Shown: positions 1-7,951 of the stretch, one piece after another
How positions within the stretch are numbered: the stretch's first letter is position 1
Layout of the letters: every line of letters starts with the position of its first letter
Assembly (NCBI RefSeq): GCF_024029675.1
Contig: NZ_CP097121.1
Coordinates: forward strand, 1,054,001 to 1,118,000
Reading direction: 5' to 3'
Length of the DNA: 64,000 bases
Source of the DNA: Fructilactobacillus carniphilus
GTDB lineage: Bacteria; Bacillota; Bacilli; Lactobacillales; Lactobacillaceae
Made by a program: the position numbers and the translations under genes
The notes under the pieces: generated by a model
The model's database searches: none
What the model saw: only the letters and a program-made list of their open reading frames with translations
Told to the model about the DNA's origin: nothing

Positions 1-1445
1 ATTAAAGTACTTGCGTACGTAGGTGAAGTTGCATAACCATCATTTTGTAACATCCAAGCTACTTGTGAGTAATCCCGATTCCCAAGTAAGTTTGCGTACC
101 GTGAGTTTGAATATAAGAAGTAACCGTGATCTTGGACACTTTCAGCAAAACTAGGGTAAGCCCGGAAGCGGTCTTGAATCGTTACATAGTGCCCATTAAT
201 CCATTCTTGGGTTGGAACAGTTACAGATTGACCATTGTATGATCCCTTAATCCCAAAGAGGTTATTCCCAGGAGCTGCTTGACCCCAGGCACTTTCAACA
301 ATAGCTTGGGCAATCGAAATACTTGGCAATACGCCGTACTTCTTCCAAGTTTCAAGTGCTCCGGCAGACAAGGAGTTAATGAAATCAGAGTGGCTAGTAG
401 TAGCGCTAGCTAATTGAGCTACCCAACGATCCTTGCTTTCGTAGTTCGTGTAGTGTAACCATGTGTAACCATCAGCCTGAACTTTTCCATCATAGTTAAT
501 GGTATCGCCGGCTTGTAATTGACCCGTGATGTTTCCATTTAAACTTGGATTGTCACGAACGTTTTGTTCTCCAGATGGAGTGTAAGAGCCAGACTCTCTA
601 GTCATGTTAGCCGTAGACAGATTCTGTGCTGCGGTTTGAACAACCAAGTTAACTAACCGGGCATCATGTGTTTGCTCTACATTTTGTGTTTGATCATCGC
701 TCTTCGTTTCAACTTGATCACTAGCTTGTTTCGTTGCATCCGTGGTCAATTTAGCAGGAGTAGCTTGATCAGCTTTGTTTGTTTCCTTTGTTTCGGCTTG
801 ATCCTGATTGTCAGTTGTAGCTTCCTTAGCATCCGTTTTTACTGCATCAGCAGTTCTAGTAACCTGTTCCGCTTTGGAATCCGTTGCTTCCTTTGGAGTA
901 GTCGCTACTTGAGCAGCTTGGGAATCCTTTTGTTCAGTTGCTTTTTGATCAACTGCTTGGTCATCAGTAGCAGGCACTTCATCTGTTTTAGCAGTAGTTT
1001 GCTCAGCAGCCTTAGCTACTTGCTTTGAATTTTCTGATTGCGGAGCAGCTTGCTCGTTTAATTTAGTATCAGCTTGATCTTTTTGATCAGTTACCGGCGC
1101 TTGTTTAGCGTCAACACTTTGCTTTTGGTCAGTAGTTGCTTGACCATTAGTAGTAGCTGATGAATCAGTTTGCTCGTTCGTAGTTGTTTGCTTAACATCA
1201 GAAGCCGGTGCTTGTTCAGTGTTTTTTTGATTATCAGATGATGGAACAGTTGCCACAGCAACTGGTGCAGAGGATTGAACATCTGCATGAGTTGGCTTTC
1301 CAACTGCAAAGAGGGCCGTCGAAGCGAAGGTTAACCCCATGGCAATTTTAAGCCAGCCATGTTTTGACTTGGTTAGCTTAGCTCTGGTTTTAGTTTCACC
1401 AGTGGCTAACGCCATTTTGTTGTGTGCCTTAGCATACTTCTTCAT
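1..1445 (-). CDS. Secreted GH73 N-acetylglucosaminidase with SH3-like domain (3' end outside window)
   Basis: Peptidoglycan hydrolase, exported to the cell wall. I translated it from the sequence; the frame is open to the window edge, so the C-terminus is missing. The start is MKKYAKAHN, preceded by AAAGGA. A basic stretch and a hydrophobic segment end near PTHA-D, a likely signal peptidase site. Residues about 50-260 form a low-complexity linker of Q, T, A, D and K. An SH3b-like domain follows (QNVRDNPS, GQLQAGD, WLHYTNY). Then comes a glucosaminidase (GH73) domain with SISIAQAIVESAWG, where E is the expected catalytic acid, NNLFGIKG and DRFRAYPSFAESVQDHG. Cell separation or autolysis is the likely role. 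Cell-wall binding repeats may lie beyond the edge. Confidence 0.88.
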   Translation of the reverse strand, partial: MKKYAKAHNKMALATGETKTRAKLTKSKHGWLKIAMGLTFASTALFAVGKPTHADVQSSAPVAVATVPSSDNQKNTEQAPASDVKQTTTNEQTDSSATTNGQATTDQKQSVDAKQAPVTDQKDQADTKLNEQAAPQSENSKQVAKAAEQTTAKTDEVPATDDQAVDQKATEQKDSQAAQVATTPKEATDSKAEQVTRTADAVKTDAKEATTDNQDQAETKETNKADQATPAKLTTDATKQASDQVETKSDDQTQNVEQTHDARLVNLVVQTAAQNLSTANMTRESGSYTPSGEQNVRDNPSLNGNITGQLQAGDTINYDGKVQADGYTWLHYTNYESKDRWVAQLASATTSHSDFINSLSAGALETWKKYGVLPSISIAQAIVESAWGQAAPGNNLFGIKGSYNGQSVTVPTQEWINGHYVTIQDRFRAYPSFAESVQDHGYFLYSNSRYANLLGNRDYSQVAWMLQNDGYATSPTYASTL

Positions 1446-1505
1446 AAAATATAGGTCCTTTCGTAAATAGCTTTTTAATTATTAGTTAATTTGATTACCA
1501 TTATT

Positions 1506-1511
1506 ATTCTA
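1506..1511 (-). promoter_or_regulatory. Candidate extended -10 for the glucosaminidase gene
   Basis: Read on the minus strand the motif is TGCTAGAAT, an extended -10 about 60 bases before the start codon. No good -35 is visible because the upstream DNA is the pyrE terminator stem. This is inference from motif and position only. Confidence 0.35.
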
Positions 1512-1514
1512 GCA

Positions 1515-1547
1515 TAAAAAAAGACTCGTCTTTATTACGAGTCTTTT
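1515..1547 (-). terminator. Intrinsic terminator of pyrF-pyrE
   Basis: Perfect 10-bp stem AAAGACTCGT / ACGAGTCTTT with a 7-base loop, followed on the minus strand by a run of seven T. It lies 35 bases past the pyrE stop. Confidence 0.85.
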
Positions 1548-1581
1548 ACATTTTAACATAGGCTCAGCAAGATTATTAGCC

Positions 1582-2211
1582 TCATTTCCAATTCCACGGA
1601 TCCTGGTGCCATTGATTAAATTTGCTGTACTGATTTTGAGTAATCGCATTGGTATCTAACAACTGCTGAATCAATTGAACGTAGGTCAACAGAGGTGTAA
1701 ACGGAATTTGAACATCCTTGAAGTTTTGGTTCGCATCCGGAAAACCGTATGAGAAAATGGAAACAACGCCGGCAACTTGGTATCCCTCGCGTTGTACCGC
1801 TTGAGCGGCTTTAATGACGCTACCTCCCGTCGAAATCAGGTCATCAATCAAAACGACTTGGTCCTGCTGGCTAATTTTTCCTTCAATCTGCTTTCCTGTT
1901 CCGTGATCCTTGGGTTTGGAGCGAACGTAAACCATAGGGAGATTCAACCGGTCAGCAACCAACGCTGCGTGGGGAATCCCTGCGGTGGCCACCCCGCCAA
2001 TGACGGTTGCGTCTGGATATTGAGCCTTAATTAATTGCGCCAAAACATCCGCAATGTTACTTCGGAGCTCAGGATAAGAAACCGTTAACCGCAAGTCCGT
2101 ATAAATGGGAGAGTGAATCCCACTCGCAAACTGAAAGGTATGATCCGAATGCAATTGCACAATGTCATGTGCTACCAATTGGTCTAAAATCTTTGTTTCT
2201 AGTTTTTGCAT
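1582..2211 (-). CDS. pyrE: Orotate phosphoribosyltransferase
   Basis: Converts orotate and PRPP to orotidine 5'-monophosphate in the cytosol, step five of pyrimidine synthesis. The 209-residue length is normal for PyrE. The PRPP-binding loop is seen at residues 123-131 (DDLISTGGS), and the flexible catalytic loop RSKPKDHG at 97-104. The start has AGGAG upstream. It lies 15 bases downstream of pyrF, so the two form one unit ending at the hairpin downstream. Other pyr genes are not in the window. Confidence 0.96.
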   Translation of the reverse strand: MQKLETKILDQLVAHDIVQLHSDHTFQFASGIHSPIYTDLRLTVSYPELRSNIADVLAQLIKAQYPDATVIGGVATAGIPHAALVADRLNLPMVYVRSKPKDHGTGKQIEGKISQQDQVVLIDDLISTGGSVIKAAQAVQREGYQVAGVVSIFSYGFPDANQNFKDVQIPFTPLLTYVQLIQQLLDTNAITQNQYSKFNQWHQDPWNWK

Positions 2212-2226
2212 TATTAAAGTCTCCTG

Positions 2227-2955
2227 TTATTCAGTCCACGCAACATGGTAGCGATCATAGGCCGCCACCGGATTGGAACTCTGGTTAATCGGTCGTCCTA
2301 CCACAATTGCAGACGCACCATCCTGACGGGCCGTTTGGGGCGTCGCCACTCGTTGTTGATCACCAGTAGCATCACTCGCCAATCGAATCCCGGGTACTAC
2401 GTATTCAAACTCAGTCCCAACCTGTTGCACCAAAGCCGGTAACTCTAAAGCTGAGGTAATTACACCATCACAACCAGATTGTCGCGCCAAGCGAGCTAAT
2501 GACACCACTTGTTCCGTCATATCGAGGCGGCAATTTTGTTCTTCACGCAAAATCTCCGGAGAAATTGAGGTTAATTCCGTAACCCCCAGTAAGTGAGGAA
2601 CAGCAACGTTTCCCCGCTCCGCTCCGGCCGTTAACCCTCGTTTGGCCGCCTGTAACATGGTAGCCCCGCCCAGCGTGTGTACGGTCACGTAGTTTACCCC
2701 TAATTCGCCAAGCTGGATTAACGCCCGTTCGACTGTATTCGGGATGTCAAACAACTTCAGATCGAGAAAAATCGCACACCCCAGTTTTTGAATCTCAGTC
2801 ACTATCGTTGGTCCGTAGCGATAAAATAGTTCCATTCCAATTTTAACCGTCAGTTGCTCTGGATGCGGAAACTGGTTTAAAAAGGTCTGTACTTCGTCCT
2901 TGGTTTGAAAATCCAAAGCAACCATTAATGGATGAATTGTCTGCGAATTCGTCAT
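2227..2955 (-). CDS. pyrF: Orotidine 5'-phosphate decarboxylase
   Basis: Decarboxylates OMP to UMP, the last step of de novo pyrimidine synthesis. The protein has 242 residues, normal for the short bacterial PyrF class. The catalytic DxKxxD signature is seen at 65-70 (DLKLFD), with MVALD near the N-terminus and VVPGIR and VVGRPI toward the C-terminal phosphate-binding end. It is the first gene of pyrF-pyrE, and its leader carries a PyrR-type attenuator, so expression should fall when UMP/UTP is high. Confidence 0.96.
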   Translation of the reverse strand: MTNSQTIHPLMVALDFQTKDEVQTFLNQFPHPEQLTVKIGMELFYRYGPTIVTEIQKLGCAIFLDLKLFDIPNTVERALIQLGELGVNYVTVHTLGGATMLQAAKRGLTAGAERGNVAVPHLLGVTELTSISPEILREEQNCRLDMTEQVVSLARLARQSGCDGVITSALELPALVQQVGTEFEYVVPGIRLASDATGDQQRVATPQTARQDGASAIVVGRPINQSSNPVAAYDRYHVAWTE

Positions 2956-2979
2956 TAGTACCTCCCACGGTTAGAGTCC

Positions 2980-3076
2980 AAAAAAGTCAAAAAGAACCTT
3001 CCCTATGATAGAGAAGGCCCGCTAATGGTTAATTAATTTACTTGTCCTTTAATCTGGCTTCTCTGAACCATTTAAT
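2980..3076 (-). promoter_or_regulatory. PyrR-type transcription attenuator in the pyrF leader
   Basis: On the minus strand the leader first forms a small hairpin with TGG/CCA stem ends and a TTCAGAGAAG loop (3049-3075). This matches the PyrR anti-antiterminator pattern (UCCNGNGAGG-like). It is followed by a terminator stem, CCTTCTCTA / ATAGGGAAGG (2997-3017), with a T-rich tail. In lactic acid bacteria PyrR bound to UMP stabilises the first hairpin and so allows termination. The identification rests on motif and position. Confidence 0.75.
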
Positions 3077-3087
3077 TAGTTTCCCGC

Positions 3088-3116
3088 ATTATAATATAAA
3101 ACCGTCCGTTGTACAA
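3088..3116 (-). promoter_or_regulatory. pyrFE promoter
   Basis: On the minus strand: -35 TTGTAC, 17-base spacer, -10 TATAAT. It is positioned just upstream of the PyrR-binding hairpin. Confidence 0.75.
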
Positions 3117-3189
3117 ACTGATTCTTTATATCACACTAGATAAAAAACAAATAATTGGGATCCGTGAATCTCGCTTTGGAGGGTTATCG

Positions 3190-4164
3190 ATGACAAAAAC
3201 CGATTAACCGCACGTTCCCATGTCGACCAATCAAAAACTAGTGCTTTTCGCCGCTAGTTCTGGATTTGGTCTCGAAAATATGGACGTGCTTTTTCTTTCG
3301 TTTACGTTAAGTTCCATCATCGCCACCATGCACATTTCGCCCGGGGCCGCTGGCATGATTGGAACCATCACTAACTGGGGAATGCTACTCGGGGGCATCA
3401 TCTTCGGGATGCTGGGTGATCGCTTGATCCGGGTCAAAGTCTTCACCAACACCATCTTTGTTTTTGCCCTGGCTACTGCCCTCATGAGCATTGCCAAAAA
3501 CATCTATTGGATTTATCTGTTTCGGTTGTTAGCCGGAATCGGAGCTGGGGGTGAATACGGGATCGGCATTACGTTAATTGCTGAAGCCTTTCCCAATCGA
3601 AATCTAGGTAAACTATCTTCCATTGCCACTATTGGTGCCCAAATTGGTGCAGTTGCTGCTGCAATCTTAGCTACTCTCGTAATCCCGCATTTTGGTTGGC
3701 ATGCTCTGTATCTCTTTGGCTTACTTTCCATCGTCCTCATCTTTTTAGTTCGACGTCACTTAAAGGAATCGTCAACCTTTTTAGCGAATAAACGAAACCA
3801 GACCATGTCCCCATTCACGGCCATTCGGCGTTACATGTTTACCGACGGAAAAACAAACTGGACCACGATTGGACTCCTCCTGATTATCGGAGCAGTCGTT
3901 GGCTTCTTTTCCAATGGGATGTACGGTGGTTACGGCGCCGTGGTCAGTCAACTTTATCCCATAACCGTTCGCTCCAGTGCCAATAACATGATTGTTGGCG
4001 TTGGTCGAGCCCTCGGAGGAATGTCTTCCTTGGTCATCGGTCTTTTAATGGAACACTTCAACTTGATTGTTGTGATGATGTTCTTATCGGTGCTCTATCT
4101 GATTAGTTTCGTTACAATGCTATCTCTTCCTAATCTCAACCGCAAAAACTACGATTATCGTTAG
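3190..4164 (+). pseudogene. Decayed MFS transporter (early stop and internal deletion)
   Basis: Remnant of an MFS proton symporter of the SHS/ACS type. The original start has a good GGAGGG site (ATG at 3190), but codon 6 is TAA. An in-frame ATG at 3220 reopens the frame for 314 residues. N-terminal helices with GDRLIRVK (the MFS loop 2-3 motif) and AGIGAGGEYGIG are intact. About residue 222 the helix beginning TIGLLLI runs straight into IGAVVGFFSNGMYGGYG. In intact relatives these are separated by roughly three helices, so about 80-90 residues have been lost. Usual length is about 400. A functional carrier is unlikely. Confidence 0.75.
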
Positions 4165-4289
4165 AATATCAATTGAATCCTTTGCGAAATTATCAGAAAC
4201 TCCACGTTCTTTATCATATTCTGCTTTTAGTGATAATAATAATGTTTAATGTACTGATTTATCCAATGGATTTATGCGAAAGTTTTTCA

Positions 4290-4444
4290 ATCTTTCTTTA
4301 TTAATGGATATAAACCAAATGATACTGCTACTTATGAAATGTCTAGTGATGTCCCCAATCCTGTGATAGCTTACTTAGAAAGTTGAATGTTAAAAAAGGG
4401 ATTTTAAGCAGATAGAAATCAAATATAACTATGAAGATGATTAA
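4290..4444 (+). pseudogene. 3' remnant of a small immunity-type gene
   Basis: A plus-strand fragment reads INGYKPNDTATYEMSSD, then after a stop and a frameshift LRKLNVKKG and DFKQIEIKYNYEDD ending in TAA. It matches the C-terminal part of the two other decayed copies nearby on the minus strand (INGYKPND..., LRKLNVK..., DFKQIKIKYN). No start or N-terminal half is visible. The whole 4165-4486 gap otherwise holds nothing I can assign. Confidence 0.6.
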
Positions 4445-4486
4445 AGACGAGCATCAATTTATAAACGACTATCTAAATCCGTAATT

Positions 4487-5038
4487 TCATTTCTTAAAAT
4501 GATTGGGATGCAACTTTAGTAATTCTTGTTTAATTTGTGGTCCGGTAATGTTGGAGGTAAAGCCCTTTTTCTTTAAATGGTCAATATCATTTACCGTTAA
4601 TTTGTAGTAATACGAATTGTGTCCATATTCAGCTGACTCTGGAACTTTAATAATGGGTTTATTTGTTTCCTCTTTATAAAAACCGGTATTATTTAACTCC
4701 AACTGTAGATGATTATCATAGAAAACAGATTCATCTTTCTTTTTATTTTTATTGAAATAAACCGTATAGTCCAGAGTAAGTTGACCATCAACTGGATTTC
4801 TCCATAGCTTATGGTCAGGAACGACTTTATCGACTCCGATGTAATTCCACTGGTAAAATTCATTCAATTCCTTGCTTGATTTTTTGATTATTTTTGCTTG
4901 TTCTTGCTGAACATGATACCTGTAAATCATATAACTAGAACCGCCCAAAAGTAATATTGACAGGATAATTGCTAACAAAGTGAGTCCGACTTTATTGTTG
5001 TCACTTAATTGATTAAATTTACTAAATAACTTTTTCAC
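4487..5038 (-). CDS. TilA-like membrane-anchored immunity candidate, copy 1
   Basis: 183 residues: a short cytoplasmic N-terminus (KKLFSKFNQLSDNNKVG), one membrane segment at about 18-39, then an external domain. That domain begins with HVQQEQAKIIKKS and contains NEFYQWNYIGVDKVVPDHKL, and it ends at ITGPQIKQELLKLHP. Start is GTG behind AGGAGA, overlapping the TGA of the upstream membrane-protein remnant. Two paralogues lie at 6360 and 7391; the latter sits directly before a T7SS lipase gene. By that context and topology I infer an immunity protein against a secreted lipase, as TilA is for TslA in Staphylococcus aureus. There is no lipobox cysteine, unlike staphylococcal TilA. It appears mosaic between copies 2 and 3. 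Confidence 0.6.
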   Translation of the reverse strand: MKKLFSKFNQLSDNNKVGLTLLAIILSILLLGGSSYMIYRYHVQQEQAKIIKKSSKELNEFYQWNYIGVDKVVPDHKLWRNPVDGQLTLDYTVYFNKNKKKDESVFYDNHLQLELNNTGFYKEETNKPIIKVPESAEYGHNSYYYKLTVNDIDHLKKKGFTSNITGPQIKQELLKLHPNHFKK

Positions 5039-5825
5039 AACTTATCTCCTGCTTTTAATCCCTTTAATTTCATGTAGAATTTCCCATACCACTGCTGCTG
5101 AGATTTCTTTTCTAACTTTCGATAATCTTCGGAATATTTATGCAAATAATATCCAAATAGTAACGGAACTGACATTATATAGAGTATCAGAAATAAGATT
5201 AATAAATTAATTACTATAACAAATAAATAAATATAAATTAAATTTAAAGTAATTTTAAAATTAAAATGAAAAAACAGTTCGTTAATCAACGAAGAACAAG
5301 CTATCAAGAAATAGACAAATGGAGTCACAAGCAAAATAAATTTAAAGGTTTTTTTAAAAAAAGAATTAATCCGTTGTTTAATTACAAAGAGCGAGAATAA
5401 CAACATAAAAATGATGATGATAATCATCATTAATTAGTTTTTTTCAATTGCCATTGGAGCTAAAAACGTATCTATTCCTATCACTAACCATAATGGACCA
5501 ACCACTAGGCATGATAATGCAACCATTGTATCTTTTAAATACGTTGGCGATCCTATATAAGAAAGTAGTGAAAAAGTTAAGATTAATAACCCTATTTCAA
5601 ATGGAACATAATTATGACTTATAGAAGCAATTATTAAATTCGGTAGTAAAATAAAAAGTAAATTCCAAATAAAAATACCTATAATTCTTTTGACTGCTAT
5701 TGAATCGGTTTGAATTGCTGCTGAATGAATTTTTTCTGTATTATTTTGTTTATTGGTTCTTAAAAAATATCATGTAATAAATTTTGGCTTTCTCTAAAAG
5801 TTGCTGAAAAGATACTTTTGGTCAT
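5035..5825 (-). pseudogene. Broken polytopic membrane immunity-type gene
   Basis: The start MTKSIFSATF (AGGAG upstream) is the same as in the intact membrane protein at 18077-18955. About 20 codons later the frame shifts, near 5765. After the shift it reads on as NKQNNTEKIHSAAIQ and several hydrophobic helices to an in-frame TAA at 5434-5436. Just past the stop the frame continues (131 residues, from MMIIIIIFML) to the shared family ending EDYRKLEKKSQQQWYGKFYM and LKGLK. It is therefore a relic of the LXG-associated membrane family with a frameshift and a stop. The last part could still be translated as a short membrane protein coupled to the TilA-like gene. Confidence 0.65.
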
Positions 5826-5872
5826 AATTAGCTCCTAAACTACAAGTAAAAAGTTAATAAGCACAATCACCC

Positions 5873-6219
5873 TCACTTATAATCATTATAGTTATATTTA
5901 ATTTTTATCCATTTGAAATAACTTTTGTCTTTTTTGACATTCAATTTTCCATTAATATAGTAAGTCCATTCAACATCTCCCATGAATGAATCAAAATATT
6001 TATCAAACTCAACCGAATTTATACCCGCATAGTTATTGACCAAATCTTTCACAATTTCTGTCTCATATTTTTTTAAAGCTTGCCGTTTTTATGCTTTTTC
6101 AATGGCAACTTTTCTTTCATGTTCTTGCACTTACTTAATTCCACCAACTCCTAAAATTATGAGTAAAAATACTATTATTAAATATAGATGGTTGAAAATT
6201 TACTTTTCTGCTTTTTCAT
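5873..6219 (-). pseudogene. Decayed small membrane-anchored protein, family B copy 1
   Basis: Reading the minus strand from MKKQKSKFSTIYI, a frameshift and two stops interrupt the gene. The rest reads LLIILGVGG (membrane anchor), EHERKVAIEKA, ALKKYETEIVKDLVNNYAGI, YYINGKLNVKKDKSYFKW and IKIKYNYNDYK with a TGA stop. Intact length would be about 115 residues with one membrane segment. The same family occurs as relics at 4290 and 6930. The layout recalls small anchored proteins of the DUF1310/DUF1433 kind found beside staphylococcal and streptococcal secretion loci, but that link is only an impression. Confidence 0.6.
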
Positions 6220-6258
6220 ATTGGAACCCCCGTTTAATCAAATGATGATTATAATAAA

Positions 6259-6290
6259 AAATGCCTATACTGCTGTCAGTATAAGCATTT
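6259..6290 (+). terminator. Hairpin of the TATAC terminator family, copy 1
   Basis: Stem AAATGCcTATACTG / CAGTATAaGCATTT with a 4-base loop. It is nearly the same as the hairpins at 7283 and 9923. It separates the decayed minus-strand gene from the plus-strand TilA-like gene and could terminate in both directions. Confidence 0.55.
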
Positions 6291-6359
6291 TCTGTAACAT
6301 GTTACACTATTTTATAAAAATATAATTATAATAAGATGATTAAAGCAAGGAGACGAACT

Positions 6360-6920
6360 GTGAAAAAGACATTTAGTAAATTTGATCAATTAAGTGACAA
6401 TCATAAGGTCGGTGTAATTATATTAGTAATTATAATAACAGTATTACTTTTAGGTGGTTCTATTTATACAATCCACAAACATCATGTTCAGCAAGAACAA
6501 GCAAAAATAATCAAAAAATCAACCCAAGAATTGAATGAATTTTACCAGTGGAATTACATCGGAGTCGATAAAGTCGTTCCTGACCATAAACTATGGAGAA
6601 ATCCAATGAGTGATCAACTGACCTTAAACTATACAGTTTATTTCAATAAAAATAAAAAGAAAGATGTATCTGTCTACTATGATAATCATCTGCAGCTGGA
6701 ATTGAATAATATCGGTTTTTATAAAGAAGAAACAAATAAACCCATTATTAAAGTTCCAGAATCAGCTGAATATGGACACAATTCGTATTACTATAAATTA
6801 ACGGTAAATGATATTGACCATTTAAAGAAAAAGGGCTTTACTTCTAACATTACCGGCCCACAAATTAAACAAGAATTACTAAAGTTGCATCCCAATCATT
6901 TTAAGCAAGAGAATAAGTAG
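6360..6920 (+). CDS. TilA-like membrane-anchored immunity candidate, copy 2
   Basis: 186 residues with one membrane segment at about 18-40 and an external domain homologous to copies 1 and 3. I chose GTG at 6360 because AAGGAGA lies 6 bases upstream and the protein then starts MKKTFSKFDQLSD like its paralogues; an ATG 24 bases earlier precedes the ribosome site and is unlikely. The C-terminal half (DNHLQLELNN, KEETNKPIIKVPESAEYG, YYYKLTVNDIDHL) is almost identical to copy 1 and differs from copy 3. No toxin gene follows it, so it looks like an orphan immunity gene. Its role is inferred from the copy next to the lipase. Confidence 0.6.
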   Translation: MKKTFSKFDQLSDNHKVGVIILVIIITVLLLGGSIYTIHKHHVQQEQAKIIKKSTQELNEFYQWNYIGVDKVVPDHKLWRNPMSDQLTLNYTVYFNKNKKKDVSVYYDNHLQLELNNIGFYKEETNKPIIKVPESAEYGHNSYYYKLTVNDIDHLKKKGFTSNITGPQIKQELLKLHPNHFKQENK

Positions 6921-6929
6921 AGCACATCT

Positions 6930-7260
6930 TTTAGCACTAAAATCACTAAAGTTATCTTCATCATTATATTTAATTTTTATCTGTTTGAAATCACTTTTGC
7001 CTTCTTTCACATTTAACTTTCTTAATATACTGGCATATGGCTCCTTTTCATCAAAAAACATTAAATACGTAGAAATATCGTTTGGTTTATATCCATTAAT
7101 ATAGTATAACAATTCACCACCTACCGTGGGTATAACTGCGTACTTATCAAATTAAATCGTCTTGATGCCCGCATATTTATTAACTAAATTTTCTACAATT
7201 TCTGTTTAGAATTTCTTCAAAACCTTTCGCTTTTCTGATTTTTCATGCTGGACCTTACTT
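6930..7260 (-). pseudogene. Decayed small membrane-anchored protein, family B copy 2
   Basis: The minus strand reads KVQHEKSEKRKVLKKF, stop, TEIVENLVNKYAGIKTI, stop, then an open run with YYINGYKPNDISTYLMF, ILRKLNVKEGKSDFKQ and IKIKYNDEDN. It has lost its own stop and runs on into the antisense of the copy-2 TilA-like gene. The N-terminal anchor is gone. It carries about 25 residues between YINGYKP and LRKLNV that the 5873 copy lacks, so two subtypes existed. Confidence 0.6.
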
Positions 7261-7282
7261 TAGTTAAATGATAATTATAATA

Positions 7283-7312
7283 AAAATGCCTATACTGAAG
7301 TATAGGCATTTT
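7283..7312 (+). terminator. Hairpin of the TATAC terminator family, copy 2
   Basis: Perfect stem AAAATGCCTATAC / GTATAGGCATTTT with a 4-base loop. It sits at the same place relative to a TilA-like gene as copy 1, and the flanking ATAATTATAATAAA and TTACACTAT are shared too. The whole unit therefore looks duplicated. Confidence 0.6.
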
Positions 7313-7322
7313 CTAAACTATG

Positions 7323-7353
7323 TTACACTATTAGTTAAATATAAAGTTATAAT
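7323..7353 (+). promoter_or_regulatory. Candidate promoter of the lipase/immunity operon
   Basis: TTACAC, 19-base spacer, TATAAT, about 37 bases before the TilA-like start. The spacer is long, so this is tentative. A similar arrangement, TTACAC with TATAAT near 6302-6333, precedes copy 2. Confidence 0.4.
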
Positions 7354-7390
7354 TTAAATAATTTTATACTAAAAAGTAAGGAGACTAAAT

Positions 7391-7951
7391 ATGAAAAAAA
7401 TATTTAATAAATTTAATAACTTAAGTGATGATAATAAAGTTGGATTCATTTTGTTAGCAATCGTCTTAATAATAATATTTTTAGGAGGAACCAGCTATAT
7501 GATCTACAGATATCATGTTCAGCAAGAACAAGCAAAAATAATCAAAAAATCAAGCAAAGAATTGAATGAATTTTACCAGTGGAATTACATCGGAGTCGAT
7601 AAAGTCGTTCCTGACCATAAGCTATGGAGAAATCCAGTTGATGGTCAACTTACTCTGGACTATACGGTTTATTTCAATAAAAACAAAAAACAGGATCTAT
7701 CTGTCTACTACGATGATCATCAGCAATTAGAATTGGATAATATGGGCTTTGCTAAAGACGAAAAAGACAAGCCCATCATTAAAGTTCCGGAATCAGCGGA
7801 ATATAAAAATTCCGCCATCAAATATTTACTGTTTCCCAAAGATATTGATATTTTAAAGAAAAAGGGCTTTACTTCTAACATTACCGGCCCACAAATTAAA
7901 CAAGAATTACTAAAGTTGCATCCCGATCATTTTAAGAAAGGAAACGAGTAA
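7391..7951 (+). CDS. TilA-like immunity protein of the lipase module, copy 3
   Basis: 186 residues: cytoplasmic MKKIFNKFNNLSDDNKVG, a membrane segment at about 18-38, then an external domain containing HVQQEQAKIIKKSSKELNEF and IGVDKVVPDHKL. It lies directly before the lipase gene, with TAA immediately followed by the lipase ATG, so the two are co-transcribed and probably translationally coupled. In S. aureus the TslA lipase is neutralised outside the membrane by the TilA lipoprotein; here an uncleaved anchor would place the domain on the same side. The middle (DEKDKPIIKVPESAEYKNSA, YLLFPKDIDIL) differs from copies 1 and 2, which may reflect the toxin it must bind. Confidence 0.65.
   Translation: MKKIFNKFNNLSDDNKVGFILLAIVLIIIFLGGTSYMIYRYHVQQEQAKIIKKSSKELNEFYQWNYIGVDKVVPDHKLWRNPVDGQLTLDYTVYFNKNKKQDLSVYYDDHQQLELDNMGFAKDEKDKPIIKVPESAEYKNSAIKYLLFPKDIDILKKKGFTSNITGPQIKQELLKLHPDHFKKGNE

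Noticed and set aside
666..1309. Two open frames opposite to or shifted from the glucosaminidase linker
   Set aside because: They arise from the low-complexity Q/T/A-rich linker; the true frame has a signal peptide and enzyme domains.
7391..7951. TilA-like proteins as lipoproteins
   Set aside because: No lipobox cysteine at the end of the hydrophobic segment in any of the three copies; an uncleaved anchor fits better.
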